This document shows positions 17,127-24,367 of a stretch of DNA of 24,367 nt, piece by piece; the stretch's first letter is position 1; every line of letters starts with the position of its first letter. The notes beneath the pieces were generated by a model. It saw nothing but the letters and a program-made list of their open reading frames with translations. It had not been told where the DNA came from and searched no databases. This DNA comes from Enterobacteriaceae bacterium UBA2655. Its GTDB lineage: Bacteria; Pseudomonadota; Gammaproteobacteria; Enterobacterales; Enterobacteriaceae. The stretch covers positions 12,776 to 37,142 of the forward strand of contig DENB01000085.1 in assembly GCA_002359495.1 (NCBI GenBank). Direction: 5' to 3'. Both the position numbers and the translations under genes were made by a program.

Positions 17127-18746
17127 CTAGGGTTTGCCCTGATACATCATGACCACCGCATTATCGTTTTCCGACACCACCGGCGTTTGCGGCAGGTTGT
17201 CAGTCAACACCGACATGTTTACGTTCGGCGCGTTGAACACCTGTCCATCCACAACGCGCGAGACCAGATCTGAGACCGCCAGCAGGCTGGTCGGCGTATC
17301 GATGGTCAACGGCTGTCCCTGATGCGGCGCCTTCATGCCCACGAAACGGATGCCGACCGGCGCGTGGGTGATACTCGGACTGGGAATATCACGCAGACCC
17401 GACATCTGCATTTTATCTCCTTGCAGCGCGGCGCCATGCTCCGGCACCACCAGCACCATAACCCGCCGACCCGATTTCTCCAGATTGGTGAGGAAAGCGT
17501 CCAGCTGATCGAACAGCACCTGCGCGCGCGGCTGCCAGGCGGCGGTTTTACTGCTGTTCAGTTCGCGCGTGCCGTCATGCAGCGGGATCAGGTTATAAAA
17601 AGTGGCGGTGCGCGCATCGCTGCTTTTTACCCGATCATCGAGCCAGCGCTGCATCAGCTGCGCATCGTTGAAAACGGGCGAACCGTCAAAAGAAGTCAGC
17701 TCCGGCGCGATATCCGCCTGCGACATCAACGGCGCCTGGATATCGCCATCTTCGCGCAGCTCTTTCAGGTAATTGCCGAAGACGCCGGTGTGGTCCATCA
17801 TCAGCTGCTCTTTAAATCCGAGCTTCGCCAAATTATCGAACAGATAGCAGCGTTGGTCAGCGGCCTTATAGAGATCGCTGTGCGACGTCTGTCCGCAGCT
17901 GGCGCGCAGTAAACGAATTCCCGCCGGGCCGCTGTAGCCGGTCGCGGTGTTGTAGTTATTCAGCACGATATCGAAATGCTTCCACAGCGGATGATCGCGC
18001 AGCTGCGCCACGTCGAGATCGGACCAGGCGAGCGAACAGATATTGATCACCAGAATATCGAACGGCTGCGAGTCGGCCGGCAGATTATCGGGAAAGTGCG
18101 TCACGCGTTTGCGCTCGGCGTCATAAAAGCGATTCAGCCAGGCGGTAAGATTGGCGCTGGTGGGCGGCGCGGACTGGTTCAGCGGATCTTCCGCAGCCGT
18201 CAGCTGCTTCTGTTCGGTATTGCTGTTCAGCACCACTTCCGGCGTGGCCGCTTTCGTCGGCAGCAGCGCCACCGAAGGACCGGCGATATTAATCACGTTC
18301 AGCCAGATCAGCATCAGCGATACCAGTACGCTGATGCGAATCCATTGCGAAACAAACAGATAAATCACCAACAGCACAAAAACGGCGCCGATCATCTGCC
18401 AGTTGATAAAGCGATTGACCAGATCGAGCAGATAGGCAGCGGAGAAACCGGCCACCTGGTTTCCCTGGCTCAAAATGCTGTTAACGCCCGGCAGCCAGGT
18501 ATCGTGCCAGAACAGCGCGAAACCGATCGGTATCGCCAGCCAGCTGCGCATACGGTGCAGCCGCCGCGACGGCAGCGGAAAGAGCAGCCAGGCGAGAAAC
18601 ACCAGATTGCTTAATGCGTGGAAATTCAGGTAGCCGTACCAGAGCAACCCAAACTTCAGCAAAAAATAGAAGTTCCAGCCGCCTAATCCTCGCCAGTTAT
18701 TCCACGGACGTGTTGATAAGGCGGAAGCGAGATTGTTTTCAGTCAT
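17127..18746 (-). CDS. bcsG: Cellulose phosphoethanolamine transferase BcsG, truncated at the C terminus by an in-frame TAG
   Basis: BcsG is an inner-membrane enzyme that moves phosphoethanolamine from phosphatidylethanolamine onto cellulose in the periplasm. About five N-terminal membrane helices (roughly 25-155) precede an alkaline-phosphatase-like domain. Catalytic residues are kept: nucleophile S272 in GYSGPAG, C237 in NICSLAWSD, and E436-H437 in VVPEHG. The frame ends at TAG (17129-17127). Beyond it the same frame reads IRLNGGDWVAYPQ and then TAA at 17087-17085, matching the E. coli C terminus with a Tyr where the TAG stands. The ancestral protein would be 553 residues; this one is 539. 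Losing the conserved tail may weaken rather than abolish function. It overlaps bcsF by one base. Confidence 0.93.
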   Translation of the reverse strand: MTENNLASALSTRPWNNWRGLGGWNFYFLLKFGLLWYGYLNFHALSNLVFLAWLLFPLPSRRLHRMRSWLAIPIGFALFWHDTWLPGVNSILSQGNQVAGFSAAYLLDLVNRFINWQMIGAVFVLLVIYLFVSQWIRISVLVSLMLIWLNVINIAGPSVALLPTKAATPEVVLNSNTEQKQLTAAEDPLNQSAPPTSANLTAWLNRFYDAERKRVTHFPDNLPADSQPFDILVINICSLAWSDLDVAQLRDHPLWKHFDIVLNNYNTATGYSGPAGIRLLRASCGQTSHSDLYKAADQRCYLFDNLAKLGFKEQLMMDHTGVFGNYLKELREDGDIQAPLMSQADIAPELTSFDGSPVFNDAQLMQRWLDDRVKSSDARTATFYNLIPLHDGTRELNSSKTAAWQPRAQVLFDQLDAFLTNLEKSGRRVMVLVVPEHGAALQGDKMQMSGLRDIPSPSITHAPVGIRFVGMKAPHQGQPLTIDTPTSLLAVSDLVSRVVDGQVFNAPNVNMSVLTDNLPQTPVVSENDNAVVMMYQGKP

Positions 18747-18934
18747 TAATGTTTCTTGTCCGTTTTTGAAGAGTGACGCTGCCAGGTGCCTTCATATTTC
18801 AACGCGCGCGCCGGCAGCAGGCGGTTGAGGGCGTCGCGCCAGCGCTGCGGCAGCCAGCGGGTAAAAACGGGCCGGAAAAACAGCAGGATAAGCAGCAGCA
18901 GAATGGTGATCTGCACAAAATCCATCATGTTCAT
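18746..18934 (-). CDS. bcsF: Cellulose synthase accessory membrane peptide BcsF
   Basis: BcsF is a small inner-membrane protein of the Bcs complex that recruits BcsE to the membrane and is needed for phosphoethanolamine-cellulose formation in E. coli. The peptide is 62 residues with one membrane helix near 8-24 and a basic C-terminal tail (KYEGTWQRHSSKTDKKH), matching E. coli BcsF (63) in size and layout more than in sequence. The ATG overlaps the bcsE stop in a TGATG junction, and its own stop overlaps the bcsG ATG in a TAATG junction. The trio is therefore translationally coupled. It appears intact. Confidence 0.88.
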   Translation of the reverse strand: MNMMDFVQITILLLLILLFFRPVFTRWLPQRWRDALNRLLPARALKYEGTWQRHSSKTDKKH

Positions 18935-20478
18935 CAAAAATCTTTTCCGTCAGGGCTAAGCGTTAAAGGCTGCGGCGTTTTACGTTCCGCGACTGGCGGC
19001 GTCGCGCTGGCGCGAACCGGCGCTGGCAAAGGTTTTCGCCCGACGTCATGCCAGGCGCCCGGCGTCAGCGTCTTCATCTGCCTGATTTCCGAGACAATCT
19101 GGTTATCCTCGAACCACACCATACGGTTGGAAAAGAGATCGTCATGCGGCAAAGTGAAAATAAATTTCAGCGCTCTATCCAGATCGTTAAAACGACAGGA
19201 GGTGAGAAAGAGGTAGAGTCTGTCGCCCAATATTGTCACCAGATCGCCGAAACGTCGCGGCTTACAGAGCGTCAGCGCCTGTTCCGGCCGGAGTTCCGGC
19301 ACCGGACGCAGCGCCACCAGCAGCCCTTTGCCGTTCTCCGGCAGCAAGGTATTGCCGATTAACTGGTTAACGGAATCGCAAAAAGCATCCAGCTTTAAAA
19401 ATCCCTTTTGCTGCAGCGGCTGCATCGCCCTGATTAAATCGTCAAGGTTGGCGGGCACGTGGCGGTTGAACTGCTGTCCCTGCAGCCCCTCCAGCAGCGT
19501 AAGAAAACGCGACATCGGCGCGGTGAACGGCACGATCGCGTTGACGCCGCAGGCGAGCAGCAGGCGCTCATCGCTATAGCGCAGGCTGGTTTGCATCTCC
19601 CTGATGACGATTTTCAGGCCGATGCCGCGTTGCCGCCGCAGGCTATGAATCATATTGGCCAGCGCCGCGATCTGTTCGTTGTGCGAAAGGTTAAAAATCA
19701 CAGTCGCCGCATACGCCTGCTGCGCGGCGGAGAAAAGCAGCTCGTTATGTTTAAAAAGCTGCCATTGACTGGAAAGCGGCGGCGCGCCTTCCAGCACTTT
19801 TTCTTCGGCCAGATAGTTATTTTCGTCATTCAGGCTCAAAGGCGTGTTTTCATCATTTTCTTTTGCGGCGATGAATTGATTATTTTGACAACTCAAACGG
19901 ATAGCCCGATCGGCAAACAATCTTTCCGCCGAATACCACCAGTTTATTCGATATTTCCAGCTATCCTGTTGAAAGTCTAAATGCGCGACGCCGTCAAGCT
20001 GGCGAAAATATCCTTGTAGATAGTTACGCAGGTTAATAACCGTTGCGCCCCAAGTGATAATTAAAAGCGTAAACCCTTTATCTTTTAAAAACGCCCGCAT
20101 CTGTTTAACCCAGCGGGAAAGTTCGCGGGAGGTTAATTGATTCCACAGGGAAACATTTGCGAAGAAAATTATCAGCCCGTTTCGTCTGGACAATGTCCGC
20201 GCGAAATCCTGGTGAAGGCGTAACAACGCGCGTTTATTTTCCGGCAAAGAATAGAGCGGAATACGATCGGGCCCCGCGTCAACGTCGGGCGTTAGCAGGC
20301 TGCGAGGCTTTTCATCCGAGCCGATCAGCGTCGCGGCATGTTAATTGCCGATAACCTGACGGGTAAACAGCCTTGCATCTTCATAACGATTGCAGGTAAT
20401 CCAATAGCAACCCGGCGTCTGCATTGCTGTCAATTCTTGCTGAATTTGCGGCAGGCCCAACATATAGAAATTTTTCAT
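18934..20478 (-). pseudogene. bcsE: Cellulose biosynthesis c-di-GMP-binding protein BcsE, interrupted by TAA at codon 46
   Basis: BcsE binds c-di-GMP and stimulates cellulose synthesis. From the ATG at 20478 the frame reads MKNFYMLGLPQIQQELTAMQ and continues to codon 45, aligning with the E. coli N terminus. It then meets TAA (20343-20341) and continues in the same frame with HAATLIGSDEKPRSLL, again homologous, to a TGA at 18936-18934. Without the stop the protein would be 514 residues (E. coli 523). The c-di-GMP motif RxGD survives as RFGD near residues 409-412. A TTG in frame at 20247 could restart translation, yielding a 437-residue piece lacking most of the N-terminal domain. Polar effects on the coupled bcsF and bcsG are possible. 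Confidence 0.9.
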
Positions 20479-20513
20479 AACTGATTCGCGATGTAAACAG
20501 CCTAAACTCGTTT

Positions 20514-20519
20514 ATTATA
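20514..20519 (-). promoter_or_regulatory. Candidate -10 element of the bcsEFG operon
   Basis: A perfect TATAAT on the minus strand lies 36 bases before the bcsE ATG. The best -35 (TTCAGC, 18-base spacing) matches only three positions. The leader would be about 30 bases. Confidence 0.45.
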
Positions 20520-20566
20520 AACAGATGCATTGAAACTGCTGAAATCTAAAATTGCGATTACATATG

Positions 20567-20595
20567 AATGAGAATGGTCTATCATCGCTCTCATT
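20567..20595. repeat. Inverted repeat AATGAGA-N15-TCTCATT in the bcs divergent promoter region
   Basis: AATGAGA at 20567-20573 and TCTCATT at 20589-20595 are exact complements 15 bases apart, centred between bcsE and bcsR. A weak promoter towards bcsR (TTGAAA 20530-20535, TGCGAT 20553-20558, 17-base gap) would start just ahead of the repeat, where a repressor could act. A regulator site is inferred; no known consensus fits well. Confidence 0.4.
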
Positions 20596-20610
20596 ACCTC
20601 ATGTTTTTTT

Positions 20611-20632
20611 AAAATCGCCATAACGATTTTTT
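20611..20632 (+). terminator. Weak hairpin plus T-run in the bcsR leader (possible attenuator)
   Basis: AAAATCG (20611-20617), loop CCATAA, CGATTTT (20624-20630), then further Ts, about 33 bases before bcsR. The stem has only two GC pairs, so terminator strength is doubtful. Confidence 0.25.
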
Positions 20633-20665
20633 GCTATCCCGATTTATCGTCCGGTGGTCGTCTTA

Positions 20666-20863
20666 ATGAAAACCGAAAATGTCTTTTCGCCGCTGGCCTC
20701 CGCCGGTGAACAACAAGATGATATTAGCGCGTTAGGCGAAGCTTTTTCCCTGACCGCCTTTCGCTATATTGATATTGCGAGAGAAGAGCGGCTGGCGGCT
20801 ATTATCGCCCGTTGGCCTTTATTACAGGAATTGCCTCGTAGACAGCAGGAGAACAACGGTTAA
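20666..20863 (+). CDS. bcsR: Cellulose synthase regulatory subunit BcsR
   Basis: BcsR is a small cytoplasmic partner of BcsQ; in E. coli a BcsR2Q2 unit docks on the synthase complex and is needed for secretion. Starting at the ATG gives 65 residues (E. coli 62). An in-frame GTG 12 bases earlier is less likely. The family core is visible as ALGEAFSLTAFRYIDIAREE, followed by RLAAIIARWPLLQEL near the C terminus. The stop overlaps the bcsQ ATG in a TAATG junction, with AGGAG just before it, so the two are coupled. It appears intact, unlike the next gene. Confidence 0.88.
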   Translation: MKTENVFSPLASAGEQQDDISALGEAFSLTAFRYIDIAREERLAAIIARWPLLQELPRRQQENNG

Positions 20864-21594
20864 TGCCGATCGTCGCAATTCAGGGCCTGCATGGCGGCGT
20901 CGGCGCGACGTCGTTAACGGCGGCCATCGCCTGGGCGCTAAATGCGCTGGGCGAGTCGGTGCTGGCCATCGATTTTTCCCCGGCTAATCAGCTAGGCTGC
21001 TATTTCAATACACCCGTCGACGAGCCGCGCGGCTGGATGCGCGCCTGGCGCGACGGCGTGGACTGGCGTTAAAACGCGCTGCGCTATCAACCTGGCCTGG
21101 ATTTTTTGCCGTTCGGCCGACTGACGCATCAGGAACGTGAAACTTTATACCTGGTCGGCGAGCGCGATGGTCCCGATTTGCTCAAGCAGTTGCCGGACCT
21201 GAAAACGCAATATCGCTGGCTGCTGCTCGATCTCCCCTGCGAACCTGCGCCCTGGCTGTCGGCCATTCCGGCGCAGAGCGATCGGCTGTTGCAGATCCTG
21301 GCGCCTGACGCCAATTGCCATCTGCGGCTGCGCCAGCAGCGCTTCGCCTGCAATACGCTGTTTTTGATCAATCAGTTCAATGCCAACAGCAAGGTGCAGC
21401 AGGATCTGCATCAGCTATGGGTGAGTTCCCTGAAAAACCTGCTTCCTCTGCTGGTTCACCGCGACGAGGCGCTGGCCGAAGCGCTGCTGATGAAACAGCC
21501 GCTGGGAGAATACCGTCCCCATTCGCTGGCAGCGGAGGAGATCACCACGCTGGCGAACTGGTTGATTCTGCACGCGGCGGGAGCGACGTCATGA
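20863..21594 (+). pseudogene. bcsQ: Cellulose biosynthesis ATPase BcsQ, interrupted by TAA at codon 70
   Basis: BcsQ is a MinD/ParA-like ATPase that helps assemble the polar cellulose synthase complex. The frame starts MPIVAIQGLHGGVGATSLTA, a deviant P-loop, and runs to DGVDWR at codon 69. It then meets TAA (21070-21072) and continues in frame with NALRYQPGLDFLPFGRL, matching E. coli DWRDAGLRY...LLPFGQL across the stop. The remainder, to the TGA at 21592-21594, keeps the family motifs DLP, VHRDEALAEALL and PLGEYRPHSLAAEE. Without the stop the protein would be 243 residues. A single change from GAA, CAA or AAA explains it. The gene end overlaps bcsA by ATGA, so the stop may reduce bcsA expression. 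Confidence 0.92.
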
Positions 21595-24209
21595 ACCCGT
21601 TGCGCTGGCTGCTGCTGCCGCTTGCCTGGCAGTCGCTGCGAAGCCGTTACGTCGATGCGCGCGCCCATGGCGCTTCGGTCGCGGGCGCCACCGCGCACCT
21701 TTTCTGGTGTACCCTGGGCTGGAGCTTTCTGCGCTTTGAGTCGCCGGGCTGGCAGCATATCATTCAGCAACGCCGCCGACTTTTCCCGCATATTTCGCCT
21801 GAACGCCCGCGTCCGCTGGATATCCTGCGCTACCTGCTGCAAAGCCTCTGGCTGCTGCTGCTGTTGCCGCTGAATAATGACGGTGTCAGCGAGCGCCGCC
21901 GCTTCAACGCCTTTTTACCGCTGTTCCGCTGGCGTCAACGCGGCTATGTCTGGCTGGACAGGCTGCCGCAGCGCCTGCATCGGCGCGGCGTCACGCAGCG
22001 CGCTGAACGGCGGCTTCGTCAGCTTTCGCCCTTTGCCCGCCGCCTGCTGTTTATTTTCGTCGCCACCGGCGCGACGGCGCTGGCGCTGCTCTGTATTTCC
22101 CAGCCGTTTAACCTGATGACGCAGTTCATCTTCGTGCTGCTGCTCTGGAGCATGGCGATCGTCCTGCGTCGCGTGCCGGGACGGCTGCCGACCATGATGC
22201 TAATCGTGCTGTCGCTGACCGTCTCCTGCCGCTACCTCTGGTGGCGCTATACCTCCACGCTTAACTGGGACGACCCGCTCAGCCTGGTGTTCGGTCTGTT
22301 GTTGATTGCGGCGGAAACCTACGCCTGGACGGTGCTGGTGCTCGGCTATTTCCAGACGCTCTGGCCGTTGAATCGTCAGCCGGTCTCTATGCCGACGGAT
22401 ATCGCCAGCTGGCCCAGCGTCGACCTGCTGATCCCGACCTATAACGAACCGCTGAGCGTGGTGAAACCTACGCTGTACGCCGCGTTAGGCATCGACTGGC
22501 CAAAAGAGAAGCTGAACATTTACATTCTCGACGATGGCACGCGCGAAGAGTTCCGCGATTTCGCCGCCAGCATCGGCGTAAACTATGTGGTGCGCGTCAC
22601 CCATGAACATGCGAAGGCGGGCAATATCAACCACGCGCTGCGCGCCCGCTGCCGCAGCGAGTTCGTCGCCATTTTCGATTGCGATCACGTGCCGACCCGT
22701 TCGTTCCTGCAGCTGACGCTCGGCTGGTTTATCCGCGATGCGAAGCTGGCGATGCTGCAAACGCCGCACCACTTCTTCTCGCCCGATCCCTTCGAGCGCA
22801 ACCTGGGACGTTTTCGCCGTACGCCGAACGAAGGATCGCTTTTCTACGGTCTGGTGCAGGACGGCAACGATACCTGGGACGCCGCGTTTTTCTGCGGCTC
22901 CTGCGCGGTGCTGCGCCGCAGCGCGCTGGACGAAATCGGCGGCATCGCCGTCGAAACCGTGACGGAAGATGCCCATACGTCGCTGCGCCTGCACCGGCGC
23001 GGCTATACCTCGGCCTATATTCGTATTCCGCAGGCGGCTGGCCTGGCGACGGAAAGCCTCTCCGCGCACATCGGCCAGCGTATCCGCTGGGCGCGCGGCA
23101 TGGTGCAGATCTTCCGCCTCGACAACCCGCTGTTCGGCAAGGGGTTAAAGCTGGTGCAGCGCCTCTGCTACGCCAACGCCATGCTGCACTTTCTGGCGGG
23201 CATTCCGCGTCTTATCTTTCTGCTGGCGCCGCTGGCGTTTCTGCTGTTCCACGCCTACATCATCTACGCGCCCGCGCTGGCTATTGCCATCTACGTGCTG
23301 CCGCATATGCTGCACACCAGCCTGACGAACTCGCGCATTCAGGGACGCTGGCGTCACTCTTTCTGGAGCGAGGTCTATGAAACCGTGCTTGCCTGGTATA
23401 TCGCCCGCCCGACCACCGTCGCGCTGTTTAATCCGCATAAGGGCAAATTCAACGTGACGGCCAAGGGCGGCCTGGTGGAGGAGCGCCACCTCGACTGGGT
23501 GATCACCAAGCCTTATATGTTCCTGGTGCTGCTTAATCTGGCCGGCGTGATCATGGCGTTCTGGCGTCTGGCTCAGGGCCCGACGAATGAGGTGCTGACC
23601 GTCTGGGTCAGCCTGGTCTGGGTGATCTACAACATGATTATTCTCGGCGGCGCCGTGGCGGTTTCCGTCGAGGCGCGCCAGATCCGCGAAGCGCACCGCG
23701 TTGAGATCGCCATGCCGGCCGCCATCGCCCGTCAGGATGGTCATATGCTGCCCTGCACGTTGCGCGATTACTCCGATGGCGGCGTAGGGGTCGAGCTGCG
23801 TGAAGCGGACGCGCTCAAAGAGGGGGAAGAAATTTCGCTGCTGCTGCGACGCGGCCAGCAGGAGTTCAGCTTCACCTGCCATGTGCAACGCATATTCGGC
23901 CGTCGCGCCGGCATTCGTCTGCACAAACTCTCCACCCAGCAGCATATCGACTTTATCCAGTGCACCTTCGCGCGCGCCGATACCTGGGCGCTTTGGCAGG
24001 ACGGCTTCCCGGAAGATAAACCGGTACAGAGTCTGGTCGACATTATGGTGCTCGGCTTTAAGGGCTATCTGCGTCTGGCGGAGTACGGCCCGCCGCAGCT
24101 GCGCAAGCTGTTTGAATGGCTTACCGGCCTGCTGGGCTGGCTGGCGTCATTACTGCCGCGAGGCATTGGCAACGTGCCGGCAGGCATGAAAATTGAAAAC
24201 AATAATTGA
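21591..24209 (+). CDS. bcsA: Cellulose synthase catalytic subunit BcsA
   Basis: BcsA is the inner-membrane GT2 synthase that polymerises UDP-glucose into beta-1,4-glucan and threads it through its own channel. Starting at the ATG overlapping the bcsQ stop gives 872 residues, as in E. coli; the frame is open further upstream but only as bcsQ in another phase. Motifs are complete: DDG at 314-316, DCD at 363-365, TED at 458-460, QRIRW at 496-500 and gating loop FNVTAKG at 620-626. The C-terminal PilZ domain has REAHR at 699-703 and DYSDGG at 726-731, the c-di-GMP site. Several membrane helices flank the catalytic domain. No lesion is seen, so the synthase itself should be functional if translated. 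Confidence 0.97.
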   Translation: MNPLRWLLLPLAWQSLRSRYVDARAHGASVAGATAHLFWCTLGWSFLRFESPGWQHIIQQRRRLFPHISPERPRPLDILRYLLQSLWLLLLLPLNNDGVSERRRFNAFLPLFRWRQRGYVWLDRLPQRLHRRGVTQRAERRLRQLSPFARRLLFIFVATGATALALLCISQPFNLMTQFIFVLLLWSMAIVLRRVPGRLPTMMLIVLSLTVSCRYLWWRYTSTLNWDDPLSLVFGLLLIAAETYAWTVLVLGYFQTLWPLNRQPVSMPTDIASWPSVDLLIPTYNEPLSVVKPTLYAALGIDWPKEKLNIYILDDGTREEFRDFAASIGVNYVVRVTHEHAKAGNINHALRARCRSEFVAIFDCDHVPTRSFLQLTLGWFIRDAKLAMLQTPHHFFSPDPFERNLGRFRRTPNEGSLFYGLVQDGNDTWDAAFFCGSCAVLRRSALDEIGGIAVETVTEDAHTSLRLHRRGYTSAYIRIPQAAGLATESLSAHIGQRIRWARGMVQIFRLDNPLFGKGLKLVQRLCYANAMLHFLAGIPRLIFLLAPLAFLLFHAYIIYAPALAIAIYVLPHMLHTSLTNSRIQGRWRHSFWSEVYETVLAWYIARPTTVALFNPHKGKFNVTAKGGLVEERHLDWVITKPYMFLVLLNLAGVIMAFWRLAQGPTNEVLTVWVSLVWVIYNMIILGGAVAVSVEARQIREAHRVEIAMPAAIARQDGHMLPCTLRDYSDGGVGVELREADALKEGEEISLLLRRGQQEFSFTCHVQRIFGRRAGIRLHKLSTQQHIDFIQCTFARADTWALWQDGFPEDKPVQSLVDIMVLGFKGYLRLAEYGPPQLRKLFEWLTGLLGWLASLLPRGIGNVPAGMKIENNN

Positions 24210-24224
24210 GTTGATGGTAACGCC

Positions 24225-24367
24225 ATGACGAGAAAACTGAGTTGGTTTACCGCCCTGCTGATGGGCGCGACGTTTCTGACCTCTGCGGAGCCGGCGCCGT
24301 CCATCGCGCCGCAAAGCGTCGATGCCGCGCCGGCGGAACCGGTCGCTCCGACGAGCTCCGCCGCGCC
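24225..24367 (+). CDS. bcsB: Cellulose synthase periplasmic subunit BcsB, N-terminal fragment (cut by window edge)
   Basis: The first 47 codons of a protein starting MTRKLSWFTALLMGATFLTS follow bcsA by 15 bases. The basic start, hydrophobic core and Ala/Pro-rich continuation form a signal peptide followed by a low-complexity linker. That is how enteric BcsB begins. BcsB forms the periplasmic cap of the synthase and guides the glucan outward. The call rests on position and signal peptide; the conserved domains are outside the window. Confidence 0.85.
   Translation, partial: MTRKLSWFTALLMGATFLTSAEPAPSIAPQSVDAAPAEPVAPTSSAA

Noticed and set aside
20566..20590. Possible Fur box in the bcs promoter region
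   Set aside because: The first half resembles GATAATGAT but the second half is out of register, so the match is not better than chance for AT-rich promoter DNA.
21315..21590. Extended open frame upstream of bcsA
   Set aside because: It runs through bcsQ in another phase; BcsA homology and the 872-residue length start at the overlapping ATG at 21591.
17085..21594. Alternative genetic code or programmed stop read-through as the reason for the bcs stops
   Set aside because: Other genes in the window end normally at TAA, TAG and TGA, and no read-through context or hairpin is evident at the three codons; ordinary nonsense mutation is simpler.
1..24367. Mobile elements, CRISPR arrays, tRNA genes
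   Set aside because: No transposase, integrase, regular repeat-spacer pattern or tRNA cloverleaf was found in the intergenic stretches.

Overview
The window is ordinary chromosome from an enteric gammaproteobacterium (Enterobacterales). Nearly every protein aligns residue by residue with its remembered Escherichia coli counterpart, but gene order differs from E. coli and an extra sugar-esterase-like gene is present. The GC-rich coding, the kdgK-linked esterase and the layout fit an Erwiniaceae-type genome (Pantoea, Mixta, Erwinia), but the genus cannot be fixed from this sequence. I see no tRNA, rRNA, insertion sequence, prophage or CRISPR.

Region 1 (1-6219) is the rho/rep block: the start of rho (-), trxA (-), rhlB (+), gppA (+), rep (-) and ppiC (+). 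These are core genes for transcription termination, redox, RNA decay, (p)ppGpp metabolism, replication restart and protein folding. Region 2 (6220-16915) abuts ppiC with no gap and holds yhjG (-), pdeH/yhjH (-), kdgK (+), an alpha/beta hydrolase (+), yhjJ (-), dctA (-) and pdeK/yhjK (-). Apart from the hydrolase this is the E. coli yhj order. kdgK has a good candidate KdgR operator, pdeH has a FliA-like -10, and the hydrolase has a strikingly base-paired upstream region.

Region 3 (17085-24367) is a type II cellulose divergon: bcsG, bcsF, bcsE on the minus strand and bcsR, bcsQ, bcsA, bcsB (cut by the window end) on the plus strand. BcsA, the synthase, is intact, with all its catalytic motifs and a PilZ c-di-GMP site.

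The most notable observation is that three accessory genes of this divergon each carry one in-frame nonsense codon with homologous coding sequence continuing on the far side: bcsE (TAA at codon 46), bcsQ (TAA at codon 70) and bcsG (TAG, 14 codons before the ancestral stop). No other complete gene shows such a lesion. This suggests recent, stepwise loss of cellulose or phosphoethanolamine-cellulose production while the synthase and two c-di-GMP phosphodiesterases (PdeH, PdeK) stay intact. The bcsQ lesion recalls the known bcsQ nonsense mutation of E. coli K-12, at a different codon. As I remember the E. coli map, the whole bcs divergon is also inverted relative to yhjK.
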